DNA of 64,000 nt from Glandiceps talaboti (GCF_964340395.1 NC_135560.1:13365098-13429097), one strand, 5' to 3'; counted from the stretch's first letter, positions 1-30,869 are shown. Numbers and translations are program-made. Notes: generated from the letters alone by a model not told the origin.

Positions 1-3709
<3,709 letters not shown>

Positions 3710-3890
3710 ACATAAGGCGAACTAAATATACGGTGCCTTCCGTTTATATAGACTTTGTACGATGAAGTTTTATAATTCGTTAAAATACACGAGTTGATGG
3801 TTTGTGCCGCTACAGTTTATATCAACCTTATATCAATAGAATTATATGTGATAATTATATATCCGAACATATGCATATAATAACACATGA

Positions 3891-3896
3891 AATAAA
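3891..3896 (+). terminator. Candidate polyadenylation signal of the STRA6-like gene
   Basis: AATAAA lies 182 bases after the STRA6-like stop codon, in AT-rich sequence just before a GA/GT microsatellite. This is position and hexamer only; there is no transcript evidence. Confidence 0.4.
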
Positions 3897-4050
3897 TATA
3901 TTAATTGACATTGACGCATAAAAATAACTTATGACAATCACTTTCAATAATAATATTTGGAATTCATTTTCTCATACTATGCACATGATTTATAAGTGTT
4001 TACATAATGTATGTGTGTATGTGTATACAGCGAGAAAGCTAGATATATCA

Positions 4051-4087
4051 AGAGAGAGAGAGAGAGAGTGAGTGTGTGTGTGTGTGT

Positions 4088-4145
<58 letters not shown>
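4051..4145. repeat. (GA)n-(GT)n microsatellite
   Basis: AG/GA units run to about 4068, then GT units to about 4145 with one TCTG interruption. Confidence 0.9.
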
Positions 4146-4147
<2 letters not shown>

Positions 4148-4915
4148 TGTAGTGTATTTGTATACTAGTGACAAAACCTAAGTTGAGAACATATATTACT
4201 TTCAAAACTAACGGAAAAAAAATATTTACTAGGGGGGAATGTCCCGCGCAAAACGCTCCATAATGGCTCAATTTAGACTGGCGGCATACTCCCACTTAAA
4301 ATAGAAACAGGTAGATGTTGTGGGCTTGAAGTTGAAGACAGGAATGTGACTTCTGTCAAAACTCACCAGAGGATGAAGTACACTTTATACATTATTGTAA
4401 TTTATACATGGGTCTAAGGAAAGCATTAATGGATAAAATAATAACTTCAATGCCAAACTTTAGTCATATGGACATTTACAATAAACTATGCCATTTAATG
4501 ATTTTAACATTTTCCACTGATACTGCAAACTTTCTACACGAAGCATTTAATCGTAGGAAAGCCTTTATATATAATTAAAACGTATTTGTTGTTTATTTAT
4601 TTATTTATTTATTTATGTATTTGGAAATTTTCTTTTGTGTCCTATAAGCCAGAGGGCTGGATGTGGTTCTTCTGTTTGTACATTTTGTTTAAGTATTGTA
4701 TCATTTAAATAAGTCCACATAGGACACCTTAATAAACAATAACATAATATAACATAACATAACATAACATAACTAGGGAGTCTCATTATAATCTCCATAG
4801 TTCAGCTGATTTGTAAGTATGCATGTTTGTGGCCTTCCATAGATTCATTATAGGTATTTTGCCTGAATTTTTCGACAGACACTATTGAAATTATGAATAA
4901 ACAAGTATAAATACC

Positions 4916-4921
4916 TTTATT
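4916..4921 (-). terminator. Candidate polyadenylation signal of the NXPE gene
   Basis: AATAAA on the minus strand, about 390 bases past the NXPE stop codon. Hexamer and position only. Confidence 0.3.
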
Positions 4922-5314
4922 GTACTTGTCCATGTCATTCTTATTTTTCGTGTATGATTAACTATGCTATGCACGAGCCAAGTTGAACAAAAAATATCGA
5001 ATATATACTCTGGTCGCTCTACTACGCGAGTCTATGTCACGACATTGCGTGTTTACGCCACTGGTTCTGCTGTGTTCGAAATATAGGTCATAATGTTCAA
5101 AATTGCCATTACTTTCATAATATTACAAGGATTGTCACTACGAGTTGTTAGACGTCTATTTTACACTGATTTCAAAAATTGTTTTCTCTAATTAAGCCTT
5201 TTTTGACCATGCTTTAGTGTTGTCTTAACACTTTCAAAAGAAGACATTGGCAACGAATTTCAGTTCAAATTAGTTATAGATTAATTATCGGGAAAAATCT
5301 ACAGTATAGACGAA

Positions 5315-8421
<3,107 letters not shown>

Positions 8422-8491
8422 CTAGACAAATATACATAAATATTACGTACTAGGATAGAGTTACCATACTTCGTCAATTCATCGTAATGCC

Positions 8492-8524
8492 CACATACAT
8501 ACATACATACATACATACATACAT

Positions 8525-8616
<92 letters not shown>
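8492..8616. repeat. (ACAT)n-(AC)n-(AT)n compound microsatellite
   Basis: Three adjoining arrays that share AC/AT dinucleotides. They lie just 5' of the NXPE neurexophilin-like exon on the minus strand. Confidence 0.9.
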
Positions 8617-8617
<1 letters not shown>

Positions 8618-9574
8618 ATTATATTTATAGATCGAGCACTGTTTGCCCTCTTGAAATCACTCTACATGTGCTCTGTTCGTACACAGTTCTAGTTTGTGTC
8701 GGTATATATACATGTCTCGCGTGCCCAAGTTCGCTTCCATCTACACGTACCTCCATAAACCATGCATAGCTCCAACCCGTGTATGGTCTATGCGTAGAGT
8801 GGGTTAAACTCTAATTCAAAAAGCCATAATCTCGGTTTTACGTAAAAGATTAATATAAACTTACCATGAAAAAGACAGACGTGGATAAGCACAACGAATA
8901 AAATAAAAATAAAAAAAGCTTAGTTTGGTAATGAAATGTCCACCTTCTCCAAGACATTGTTATTAAACCGTGCATTAAACACGACATCTGCACAGGAACA
9001 GATTGACGCATGAAATGAACATAATTATAGCAAATCATATACCAGCCATACCGTGGATGGCGCTGTATCTAACACATATTAAGTGTACGAAGCTCGATCA
9101 AACGAAGTTGGGAAATATGATGTGTATATGTGTATTCGTACAATTACTATTCACAGATTTCTGTTTATTGTATGTCAATAAATATAGGTAAATACTATCT
9201 TACATTTGTGCGTACAGCTTGAGTGCCACATAATATGCTATTGCCATGGAAACATACCATACGGGCCTTCTCCAATGCTTTCTGTTTTGCTTCTTTTATT
9301 TCAGATTGAGACATGCCTATGTGTGATAACCTTATAGGTGGACAGACTAACAATAAGACGGAGTATGCAAATTTATGTAAATATCAAAAAATACACATGC
9401 ATTCCTTTACCACCAATGCCATGTACTAAACTATCCAAAATGTAAAGCTTGCATTCTAAAGATATTGCCTAATTATAAAATATGATTATTTATGCAAATT
9501 ACACTTTACAACTGAAGAGTACATAAGAGATAAAAACTACATCAAACGCGTTTGCTTTGTTAGGGTTTATTTAC

Positions 9575-9800
9575 TGAAGATCATGATGAAATCAAATTGA
9601 TTTTTGGGTCCGCACCCAAAAAATTAGCGCCCCCAACGGCTATCACGATTTCAACTTGTTTCTGTACTGCATATGGATAATATCGACTACTGATTAACAT
9701 GTACAGTGTCTAATTATTGGTATTTTAACAATTTCAACATCGTGGTTGTCTGATCGAAAAATGATACTCCAGTGACAACTAGACTTAGTGTAATTTTAAC
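9575..9800 (+). repeat. Dispersed repeat with hairpin core, copy 1
   Basis: Contains TTTTTGGGTCCGCACCCAAA, a perfect short hairpin, followed by CACGATTTCAACTTGTTTCT, TCTAATTATTGGTATT and a GTGGTTGTCTGATCGAAAAA segment. The same blocks in the same order recur around 28690-29095 and 37440-37980, and inverted at 35925-36215. Confidence 0.6.
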
Positions 9801-10129
9801 ATGGCGGCAGATAACATGGCTTGTACGTAGGGAAAGTTCTTAGAAAGGGAACATTCAAACATACAAATGAGAGAGAGAGAATTATGGGTAAAATATTGTA
9901 CAGCGCAATCCCTAACCCCCAACCTGTCCTCCCCAAAATGTTTTAAAATAGTTTTTTTATTTCTCACAGTGCAATGGAAACAAAATTTACACGCCAACAA
10001 TTTAAGTTTAGGCAGTAATATAGCAACGTTATTTTATTAGTGTATATATATTTACATATTTTTTATTACATAGATATTTTATAGTATTTAAATTTTTCGA
10101 GTGCATTGTATTGTGTAATATTGGGGTTT

Positions 10130-10800
10130 TTTTGTTTCGTATTATATTGCATTACATAATACACCGTACTGAATTGAATTGCATTGCATCACACATTGTA
10201 CCGAATCACATTCATCACTTTGTGCTGTATCCTATCATATCATATATCACACTGTACTGTAACAGATTGTACTGTTCTGTAGTGTATCGCATTGTATCAT
10301 ATATCATAATATTATTATATCGTATCATATTGTATGTATCATATCGCATCATTCCACAATGTTGCATTATATCGTCATATTGTAATGTATTGTATCCAAT
10401 GATGTTCTATATGGTACTATGTATCATAATCGTATCGTATCGTATCGTATCGTATCATATCGAACTGCAATGTATCATAATTGTATCATATTATTCATGC
10501 CGTGTATACTGTATCACATCACATCACATCACATCTCATTGCATCGCCTCGCAGCGTAGTGTCGTCTCATCTTAATGTCTTGTCTTGTCGTGTCGTGTCG
10601 TGTCGTGTCGTGTCGTGTTGTGTTGTGTAACATTGTACTGTATTGTATTGTATTGTATTGTATTGTATTGTATTGTATTGCATTGCATTGTATCGTATAA
10701 TTCGTATCGTATCGTATCATATCATGGTGTAGTGTAGTGTAGTGTAGCGTAGTGTAGTGTAGTGTAGTGTAGTGTAGTGTAGTGTAGTGTAGTGTAGTGT
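10130..10800. repeat. Evolving pentanucleotide satellite tract
   Basis: About 670 bases of GTATC/ATTGT-type pentamers with gradual drift. The left part is degenerate. Cleaner sub-arrays follow: (TGTCG)n 10577-10617, (TGTAT)n 10637-10690 and (GTAGT)n 10730-10800. Neighbouring sub-arrays differ by one or two bases per unit. Confidence 0.8.
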
Positions 10801-11277
10801 TTTACTATACTGTATTGTTAAACTAATAACACATTTCAAGTTCATGTTTCGGTATTCACCTATACAGTATTCTTGCTGTGCTCAGTTGGCATTGGAAGTA
10901 CAACGTCACATACAACCACAAATATGTGATAAAATACCTACATTTTTACAACATTGCAAAATGTTGAACACTTAGATACAAAATTTGAACGATAATCCAT
11001 TAGTATAGATCTCATTCTAAGATAAAGTGGGATATGCCAAAATTTCGCAGAAATGTAAGAGTTTTGTCAATAAGATTCTGGCGGGAAAATCTTAAGTAGA
11101 GATGAGGTCACAAAATGGTAAACAATAACTCGAAAGAGATGCTTCATCAAATTTGAAGGGATGAGTGTCATAAGGCCCTAACTCCATTTTTGTGTTAATT
11201 TTAATTTCAATAATTGTTATTTTGTTAATGTGTGATTCCTGATCTCGGCCTTTAGTCTGAAAGATAACTAGCCTGAA

Positions 11278-11393
11278 TACGAATATGAATATGAATATGA
11301 ATATGAATATTAATATGAATACGAATACGAATACGAATACGAATACGAATACGAATACGAATACGAATACGAATACGAATACGAATACGAATA
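11278..11393. repeat. Hexamer array (GAATAT)n to (GAATAC)n
   Basis: About 19 hexamers. The left end reads GAATAT, the middle and right GAATAC, with GAATAT again at the last unit. The same hexamer pair occurs independently at 18366-18488. Confidence 0.85.
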
Positions 11394-12731
11394 TGAAGTA
11401 CGTTGGCTCAGATTCAAAATGGCCAGGTGAAAAAAAATGTTTTGTTTTTGTTATTTTTGAAAAGTATTTCAAAAAAGACATGGTAATATTTTCCGATAGT
11501 TTGTTGTTTCTCAGTTTCTCTTATCTCATCACGAAAAATTGTCCTGGGTGAATTATCTGTAAGGTATAAAGTGACGGGGCGCCCTCACACATCTGTCAAC
11601 TACTCCGGTGAGGGTCGAACGACAAGACGTATCTTTCAGTCTAGGGTGAAGACATAATGCCTTTTTCGTGCTTTTTATGACGCTGTAAAAAATCACCTTT
11701 TTGTATGATTCGGACTTTTGGCTATTTTACTAAAGTGCACCAATTATGTTCTACAGCAAAGGTACTATACCGCAATTATTGAAGTACTGATTCAATCCTA
11801 TCCGTTCTACTCACGATAGACGAAATAGTTGACACGGGCTTACTTTCAATGAAGTTGATTTTAATTGAGAGACAGTTTATCTTGCCATATCAACACACGT
11901 CTGGATATGAAATAGTGTTCGTCAAAACAAAAACTAATAAACTAAGCTGTTAACATTTCCTTTCCCTGACGTAGAGGGTTTTCTCATCCATAAACGAATT
12001 CAATATAATATTATTATAGGGAGGCCCATAGTGTAAAATAAGGGTCATTTTGGGGTTTCTTCACTTTTTAACAGTTAATAAAATCTGAATTACTGGGATC
12101 ACAAGGCTAATATTGCTCATGTTGAAAATAATATTATATGTTCAATCTATTGTTAGTCTATATGTGTTCAAATGTTTTGTTTGAATATCTTGGGAGAAAA
12201 AGTTATTTTAGGGCAAAAATCCCAAAATCTATCATTTGTACACAGGTATAAAGGTAAGTTTTGGGTAATACACATTTTTCTCATTTTCATTATTTCAAAG
12301 CTTAAACTTTCAAATCGGAGAATATCTTGGCATGAATACATCACTCCAATCTATATTTCGTGGCTAGAATCTAAATATGCAAATTTATGCAAATATTTTT
12401 GATATAATATTATTAATATGATGACGGTTTTATATGCTGACATAAATATCTTGTGCCAATAAAATTACGTCATTGTTTAGGAATAGATCACATCATTAAC
12501 AACGAATAGAAATTGAGTCACGTGATATAAACTAAATTATTAACTGAAAAGAGAAAGATGAGACGTTTGAAACGAAGCAAGAATTGGGTGGACTTTTCTT
12601 TGTGTGAGCTGAGTCCAATTCCGCTTTTATTAGCATATTCAAGAGGACTGAAATTAATTTGATGATTACAATGCAAGTTACCGGTGGAATGTAAGACGAG
12701 GCCGCCCGAGTAACATTTTTCTCAAATAACA

Positions 12732-12737
12732 TTTATT
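12732..12737 (-). terminator. Candidate polyadenylation signal of NCKX gene 1
   Basis: AATAAA on the minus strand about 97 bases past the gene 1 stop codon, inside AAAATAAATG. Position fits a short 3' UTR. Confidence 0.45.
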
Positions 12738-12833
12738 TTAATTAGACCCTTATGGCACTAACACCCTTCCTTTGTGTTATTTAACAGTTATCAAATTCCA
12801 CACGTGCACGTTCCGCGAATTGCGAAGGATTAC

Positions 12834-24559
<11,726 letters not shown>

Positions 24560-25229
24560 GTCCGAAATGATACCCGTGTCTGATTGTGAGTGTGTAGTCG
24601 AGTCAATGTGACCGTTTATATATACAGAACGATACTGGATCACCTTAGAGTAAGAATGTAATGAGAATCATTCGAAATCCCAGTTAAAATCTGGAAGGAT
24701 CGGATTCCCTAACCAAGTCGTCAAAACGACAAGACCTCCTATGGAAATAATAAGACATTCCTGTAAGATTCACTGGTATATACATCTATATACTGGTACC
24801 CTGTAAATGAAATATAATTATCTAGCTAATTCTATTTTCAATATAATTTTGAATATAATAATCGATATATTATAATAACTTTCTTTTTTTTATTTCTGTA
24901 GTTGACCACAAGTCAAATTTCTTTTTCCACTGAGCAAACCCGATTCCTCCAAAAATACCTGATATCACCCCCAGAACCTCTCTCTTCCGCATAAACATTG
25001 AAGCCATGCAGCTGCATAGGAAAGGCATGTAATTATTTTTTTGCCAAATTGAAAAATACACTAACAATTCAATTCTTTTGAATTTAGCTGAACTCATTGT
25101 CTACTGTTGGTATTGTGTACACCGGATTGATGTCCGTGTGTAAAGTGTGAATAAACAGTCCAGGCCATTTACATATTAATCGCTTGTCAACAACTCTTAT
25201 GTAGGATGCTGATAGGGTTTACTTAAAGA

Positions 25230-25801
25230 TGTATGTATGTATGTAGGTATGTATGTATGTATGTATGTATGTATGTATGTAGGTATGTATGTACGTATGT
25301 ACATGTATGTATGTATGTATGTATGTATGTATGTATGTATGTATGTATGTATGTATGTACGTACGTACGTACGTACGTACGTATGTATGTATGTATGTAT
25401 GTATGTATGTACGTATGTACATGTATGTATGTATGTATGTATGTATGTATGTATGTATGTATGTATGTACGTACGTACGTACATGTATGTATGTATGTAT
25501 GTATGTAGTCGTATGTATGTATGTATGTATGTATGTATGTGCACGTGTATGTATGTATATGTATGTATGTGCGTGTGTGTATGTATGTGTGTGTGTGTAT
25601 GTATGTATGTATGTATGTATGTGCGTGTGTGTATGTATGTATGTATGTATGTATGTATGTGTGTGTGTATGTACGTATGTATGTATGTATTTATGTATGA
25701 GTGTGTATGTATGTATGTATGTATGTGTGTGTGTGTGTGTGTGTGTGTTTGTGCGTGCGTGCGTGTGTGTGCGTGCGTGTGTGCGTGTGTGTGCGTGCGT
25801 G
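25230..25801. repeat. Large (GTAT)n/(GTAC)n/(GT)n microsatellite
   Basis: About 570 bases dominated by GTAT with GTAC, GTGT and GTGC variants, the longest simple array in the window. It lies about 0.7 kb upstream of gene 1's start codon. Five long periodic ORFs cross it on both strands and are artefacts. Confidence 0.95.
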
Positions 25802-26670
25802 ACCTTTTCACACCTCTGGTTACTCAACACATCCATTAAATTTGGATCACTGTCAGATCCAGTTTATTACCACCAAGCAAGCACTGGATGGTATGGACAA
25901 TAATTCAAGATAAGAAACAAACACTATTTTTTAAGATGATAGAATATTTTATTGTTCTTTTAATAATGATATGTTTAGTGATATACATGGTCATACTTGT
26001 AAGCTATTATGTTGAATACAATTCACATTACACCATTCATATTAAACTTCCCTAACTTCATCTACTGCATAATTCTTTCTTGTGAATCAATATATGTAGT
26101 AATAAACATGAGTAAAACACGTTGATGACATAATTATACACTACAGTGGCTTCCATTTTACTTGATTTGTTCGCAAAATTTCAAATGCCTCGTGTACAAA
26201 AGAAAAATAAACTTTCACCACAGGAGGGCGCTATGCAAGATTTTTTTTCTTCAATTCCTTTCGTCATCAATGAGTCCTTGAAATAATTTGCGATTTGGAA
26301 TCTTTGTACATTGTAATTTGTTCCATCACAATCGAATACCATAATACAATAAATAAAATTCTAAACTACAAATAAAATTCAAAGCACCTTTGTCCCTGGA
26401 AATTGAACACATGTCAATCTAAAAAATCTGTATATATATTTCTATAGATACTGTAAATGTAGTTGGTTTATTTCTATGTGAAGGTCCCCCCCCCCCTTTA
26501 TTGAAGGAAACAGCAGACTTGCCACAAAGAAAACAATCCAGACGTCTGATAAGCTGAAGTAACAAAGCTGATGAGAATAAATAATATTTATACATAGCTT
26601 AACATATTTTTTTCATCAGATCACAACTAGTTGAAATAGTTCCTTATCTTATTCAAAACTTAATTAACCC

Positions 26671-27003
26671 TTAAAGTGGCACAAGCTGAGTTTGTAAGAA
26701 TATTATCCAAGTGAAAATACTTACCCAGTACCACATTCCAGTATATTGTTGATGTTGATGCATGTCTTCTATAATATTACAATTGTCTTCTGGCATTGTT
26801 AGAACTGCTAATTGCATGGCTTTGATTCCCTGAACATTTTTTGATATGTATGATAAATTCTGTCATCAGGTCATTTATGAGTTATATCTTGATACCAGGT
26901 TTGAGTTCAGTTAATTGCGAGTGGTGGTTAAGTTTGCTTCAGTAGGTCCAGTACTATGAGTATCTTTATATGCATACTTATAAACTCAGCTTGTGCCCCT
27001 TTT
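26671..27003 (+). mobile_element. Foldback family 2, copy 3
   Basis: Left end TTAAAGTGGCACAAGCTGAG, right end AAACTCAGCTTGTGCCCCTT. About 330 bases. The inner part carries ATATCTTGATACCAGGTTTG, which is inverted in copy 2. Between the NCKX genes. Confidence 0.75.
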
Positions 27004-28566
27004 TACAGGCTGACACCTACTTTTTGGGTTGTAATTACATCGACTTACTAGAAACCAAACCCTTAAAGGGTTCATATACAGTAGAAGCGAATAACAGTGA
27101 CATAACACTGTACGTCTATGAAGCTTGTCTCTCATTCCTGCTTACCACATGCATGCAAGCAAATGCACCAGTGTATCGGTTGTATTGGACTGAAATGTAC
27201 ATTGTACATACCATACCTTGTACATACATTAGATAATCAACCAAGAATGATGCAAATATACACAGCAATAGAAACTAGTTTTACTAATTACAATGAACAG
27301 GGTTTTAGTTTGCAGGCCATACATGCCAGCACGGATGGCATTTTTATGAAATACACCAAAACATAGCTTGCTGAACAGGTACTGGTAAACAAAACATGTA
27401 ACACACGAAGCGGTAATGAAGACATTTTTAAAAATAATGTGATATAAAAAAAAAGACTACAAACTTTAACATTATATTTGTAACTCTATACGCATTACCT
27501 CGACTACAAAATCTCTAGTACTCTTTTCTAAGGAAACCAACTCAAAGAAAATTGAAACATCACAAGTTCTAAAGTATAATTCTATAAAAAAAAAACCACC
27601 TTGATTTAACTTATAATAATTTAAATTCTCTTCTGTATCTGAAAGAATTCATATTTTTCAATGTTATTGAAACATAATGGCACACTGGCACATATATAAA
27701 TCATGTTCTTATTATGACATAAATGAGAAATTCAATTTAGTAAATAATATACAATAATTACATTTGCTTAAATCAGCCAAAAACAAAAGAACAAAATTAC
27801 AACAAATTTGAATCTAACGCAACTGGTTTTTTATTGTTTTAAAGACAAGTTATTTGGTTTTTATTGTTTCATTTTCAAAGTATTTGAGGGGCAACAACAA
27901 GTGACATTGAAAGCCTTCTCTGTTTTTTTTTTTAAATTACTTCTTGCCTTTTGTTGTGTTATTTTACTATCAGCTGATGTCAGGAGACACATCTACTTGT
28001 GGCCCTGGACTTGTCTTAAAGTTCCATTTTGATAATAACTTTGTTGGTATTATTTCAGAGTTTTAAAATCTAATAATTAAGGTATCTATGTATTGTATCA
28101 TTGTATTCTCTAAGGGTGACACTTTGCTCATCTGTTTCTAATCACCCCAACGATGCTGGTTTTTTTTAATCTGATGTGAAAAACTGTAAAAAAAACAAAA
28201 AAAAAAAACACCCTCTATGGTGTAAATGGTGTCTGGATAGTAATGTCAGACTAGTCCCTGTACAAAGTATCGCAGTGAAAACTTGTACCTTTATAACGAG
28301 GCAAAAAAAAAATAAAAAAATGTGTCTCTGATAACCGGACTGATCCTAGTTTAACCTGCTGACCCTAAACATTTTTTTAAACATTTAAAACAAAAAGATA
28401 TGAAATTCTTTGTCTTCATGACTTTCATGCATGTCTGTTTTCTTTCCCCAGCGATGTTTGTACATATTTCATTCAACTATCACAGATGGGGGTATTCTGA
28501 CCAACAATTTGTTTGTATTTGGGTCGAAGCAATATTTCTCAAAAATAAAAACAATCAAAAAGGTAA

Positions 28567-28612
28567 AAGATAAAATAAAATAAAATAAAATAAAATAAAA
28601 TAAAATAAAATA
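28567..28612. repeat. (AAAAT)n microsatellite
   Basis: Nine pentamer units, between the NCKX genes. Confidence 0.9.
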
Positions 28613-28689
28613 ACGACCTACCTATCCTATTTTCTGAGGCCATATTATCGGAAACACACATGTCAATTATTTTTTACCGCCTAAAGTCA

Positions 28690-29095
28690 AATGGTACTTG
28701 GTATTCTTCTGACAACAATTGTCACATCTGAAATTAACCTTACCAAATCCAGACTGTTAAAGCTGCAACTTCAATATTTTACAAACTTAAAGTGTTTTCT
28801 AAGATATAATGACTTAATCGTAATATCCTACACCCTGAAAAGTATTGAATCACCTGTGGATAAACATATTAGTGTAGCTGTATACACACAATCTGGTACA
28901 ATAAACCCAATTGATTTTGGGGTCCACACCCAAAAATGTGAAACCCAATGCAATCATGATTTCAAACCTATTACTGTACTACTACTTATGGATAAAATAG
29001 ACCTCTACCCTTTACATATCCAGTTTCTTATTATTGGTGTTTTAACAGTTTTCCGTTCACATATGTATTGTTGGTTGTGTGATAGAAAAAATAAT
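28690..29095 (+). repeat. Dispersed repeat with hairpin core, copy 2
   Basis: It has TATTGAATCACCTGTGGATA, then GATTTTGGGGTCCACACCCA with the hairpin core, then ATCATGATTTCAAACCTATT and TTATTATTGGTGTTTTAACA. Blocks match copies at 9575 and 37440, and the inverted copy at 35925. An open frame of 136 codons here follows the repeat and shows no protein similarity. Confidence 0.65.
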
Positions 29096-29098
29096 ACC

Positions 29099-29459
29099 TA
29101 AGGCCAAAAAGAAAAGAGAAAAAAAAGAATTGTTTCTGGTTAGGACAATTTGTCGAAAGTGGTGTGACGATGCCTTTTTTTTCCCCCAACAAACCTGTCA
29201 CTCAATCGACAATTTATGGTAGTTACTGTTCTTTTTATTTAGTACTGTAGAGCAAGTGTGTATGTGGGTCAGATGTCATTTGCTTGTTCATGATTGGCTC
29301 TGCAGTTGTCTTCAATGAAGTAGGGAGGGTTATTTTTGTGTTTCCCACTGGATCTGTAGACTGCATGGGCTGGATAAACATGGGAAAAAAAGGCCAACAT
29401 GAGGGTAAAATGATGCATGCGCTAACCAGAAACAATTTGTTTTCTTTTTTTGGCCTAAG
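29099..29459. mobile_element. Foldback family 3, copy 1
   Basis: Left arm TAAGGCCAAAAAGAAAAG then GAATTGTTTCTGGTTAGG; right arm AACCAGAAACAATTTGTTTT then TTTTTTGGCCTAAG. The arms are inverted repeats about 40 bases long bounding a 360-base non-coding element. It directly abuts hairpin-core copy 2. Confidence 0.7.
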
Positions 29460-30347
29460 TTACAACTAGTGCAGCTATAAAAGTGTCATTATGAATGGAA
29501 AAACACATTTACTACTAATAAACACATACGTAATTGCTTTTTTTTTTTTTTACTTTTGTTTACTTGACTGACTGATCCACTATGCTGAGAAACAAACAAA
29601 AGATCATCAATTGGCCTTTCCAAAATTTGCCATGGTGGCGCTCTACTTCCTGTCTGTGTGTACCTTGGGAGTATACATGGTATAGGTTACTCGGTTAATC
29701 ATAAAGCACTGCTGCTTTCCTCGATATCTGAATACGAAAACATCCCTGATTTACAGTTCTATAGAATGCCAAGGGACAAAGCTCTTAAGAAACGGTACTA
29801 TGAGGTGATGATACCCCCAATTTGAGCGAGGGCGCTGTATTCTCAATTTCCTGTTTGCAGTCTGCAAAGGCCTATTTCTTTTTACGATATCTTTCTGCTT
29901 ACTTTTCTATCAAACTGAGCGTCTGTCTGACAGGCTATAGATCTCTTTCATACAAAAAATATATTTCATCAAGTTGCAATGTGTTATTCCTGTATAATAC
30001 TTTGTAATAACAAAGAAGTTTAAAATATATGAAAAATACCATGTAGAATGAATGACTTTAGTTTTGTGTTCATCACTTATAAATCTACTCACGACACTGA
30101 AACATCTAATACATAGAGAATATATTTTGTTCATTGCCTGACTTCCAGGCTAATGGGTTGACTCCTTGATTGCACATTTCAGTTTGGTCTTTTATTTCAC
30201 TGATTTTGTTAAATAAATCTTTCCTGTGTAATGCTGGAAATCATTATTTATGTTTGATATATTTTGTGTTAAACTTTTAATTGGTATGTTACTGTTGTGA
30301 ATTGCACTAACATCTAAAATGTTTATACTAGCACCACTATTCCTGTT

Positions 30348-30455
30348 GCATTGTCTTTGGATTCATATTGCACATCAAGCTACATTGTCTTTGGATTCAT
30401 ATTGCACAAGCATCACTTTAACAAAGCTTTTGATTCATATTGCACAAGCGTAACT
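30348..30455. repeat. Three short direct repeats
   Basis: CTTTGGATTCATATTGCACA occurs at about 30355 and 30389, with a third diverged copy TTTTGATTCATATTGCACAA at about 30427. Adjacent to the 34-bp minisatellite. Confidence 0.7.
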
Positions 30456-30550
30456 ACTGCATGGTTTAGGATTTATATTCTCACTACTGTATGTCTGGAT
30501 GAGGCGCCTTTCCCTGTATAGGAAATGAATGGCATAAGGGACTTTGTAAG

Positions 30551-30869
30551 TCTGAAATGGCTGACATAGGTGGCTTCAACACAGTGTGAAATGGCTGACA
30601 TTGGTGACTTCAACACAGTCTGAAATGGCTGACATAGGTGGCTTCAACACAGTGTGAAATGGCTGACTTAGGGACTTCAACACAGTCTGGAATGGCTGAC
30701 ATAGGTGGCTTCAACACAGTGTGAAATGGCTGACATAGGTGGCTTCAACACAGTCTGAAATGGCTGACATAGGTGGCTTCAACACAGTCTGAAATAACTG
30801 ACTTAGGGACTTCAACACTGTCTGAAATGGCTGACATAGGTGGCTTCAACACAGTTTGAAATGGCTCAC
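30551..30869. repeat. 34-bp minisatellite
   Basis: About nine tandem copies of a unit reading TCTGAAATGGCTGACATAGG then TGGCTTCAACACAG. Some units read TGACTTAGGGACTTCAAC and are three bases shorter, and these variants recur at intervals. It lies about 0.4 kb downstream of the stop of NCKX gene 2, so it may be within that gene's 3' UTR or flank. Confidence 0.9.

Larger units (their letters stand above)
3897..5314. other. Intergenic region between the convergent STRA6-like and NXPE genes
   Basis: It holds a GA/GT microsatellite (4051-4145), a short (TTTA)n run (4588-4616) and an (AACAT)n run (4739-4773). ORFs across the GT tract are repeat artefacts. No exon with splice sites and recognisable protein was found. 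Confidence 0.6.
8617..12731. other. Region between NXPE and the proximal NCKX gene
   Basis: No exon could be supported. It holds one copy of the hairpin-core repeat family (about 9575-9800), a degenerate pentanucleotide tract (10130-10800) and an (AATACG)n hexamer array (11278-11393). The missing 5' exons of the NXPE gene should be in or beyond this stretch. Confidence 0.5.

Noticed and set aside
11092-11551. ORFs with FVFVFV or NTNTNT repeats
   Set aside because: Translation of the GAATAC hexamer array.
12532-12732. 66-codon minus-strand ORF with a hydrophobic segment as an NXPE first exon
   Set aside because: It begins just past the NCKX gene 1 poly(A) candidate and could be a membrane anchor, but there is no matching donor phase or family similarity.
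25219-25903. Long ORFs of about 200 codons on both strands
   Set aside because: Periodic translation of the GTAT microsatellite; no protein content.
28691-29101. 136-codon plus-strand ORF as a gene
   Set aside because: It lies entirely in the hairpin-core repeat; other copies are not open in this frame and no domain is recognisable.
30551-30869. CRISPR-like array
   Set aside because: Units are contiguous with no spacers and the DNA is eukaryotic; it is a minisatellite.
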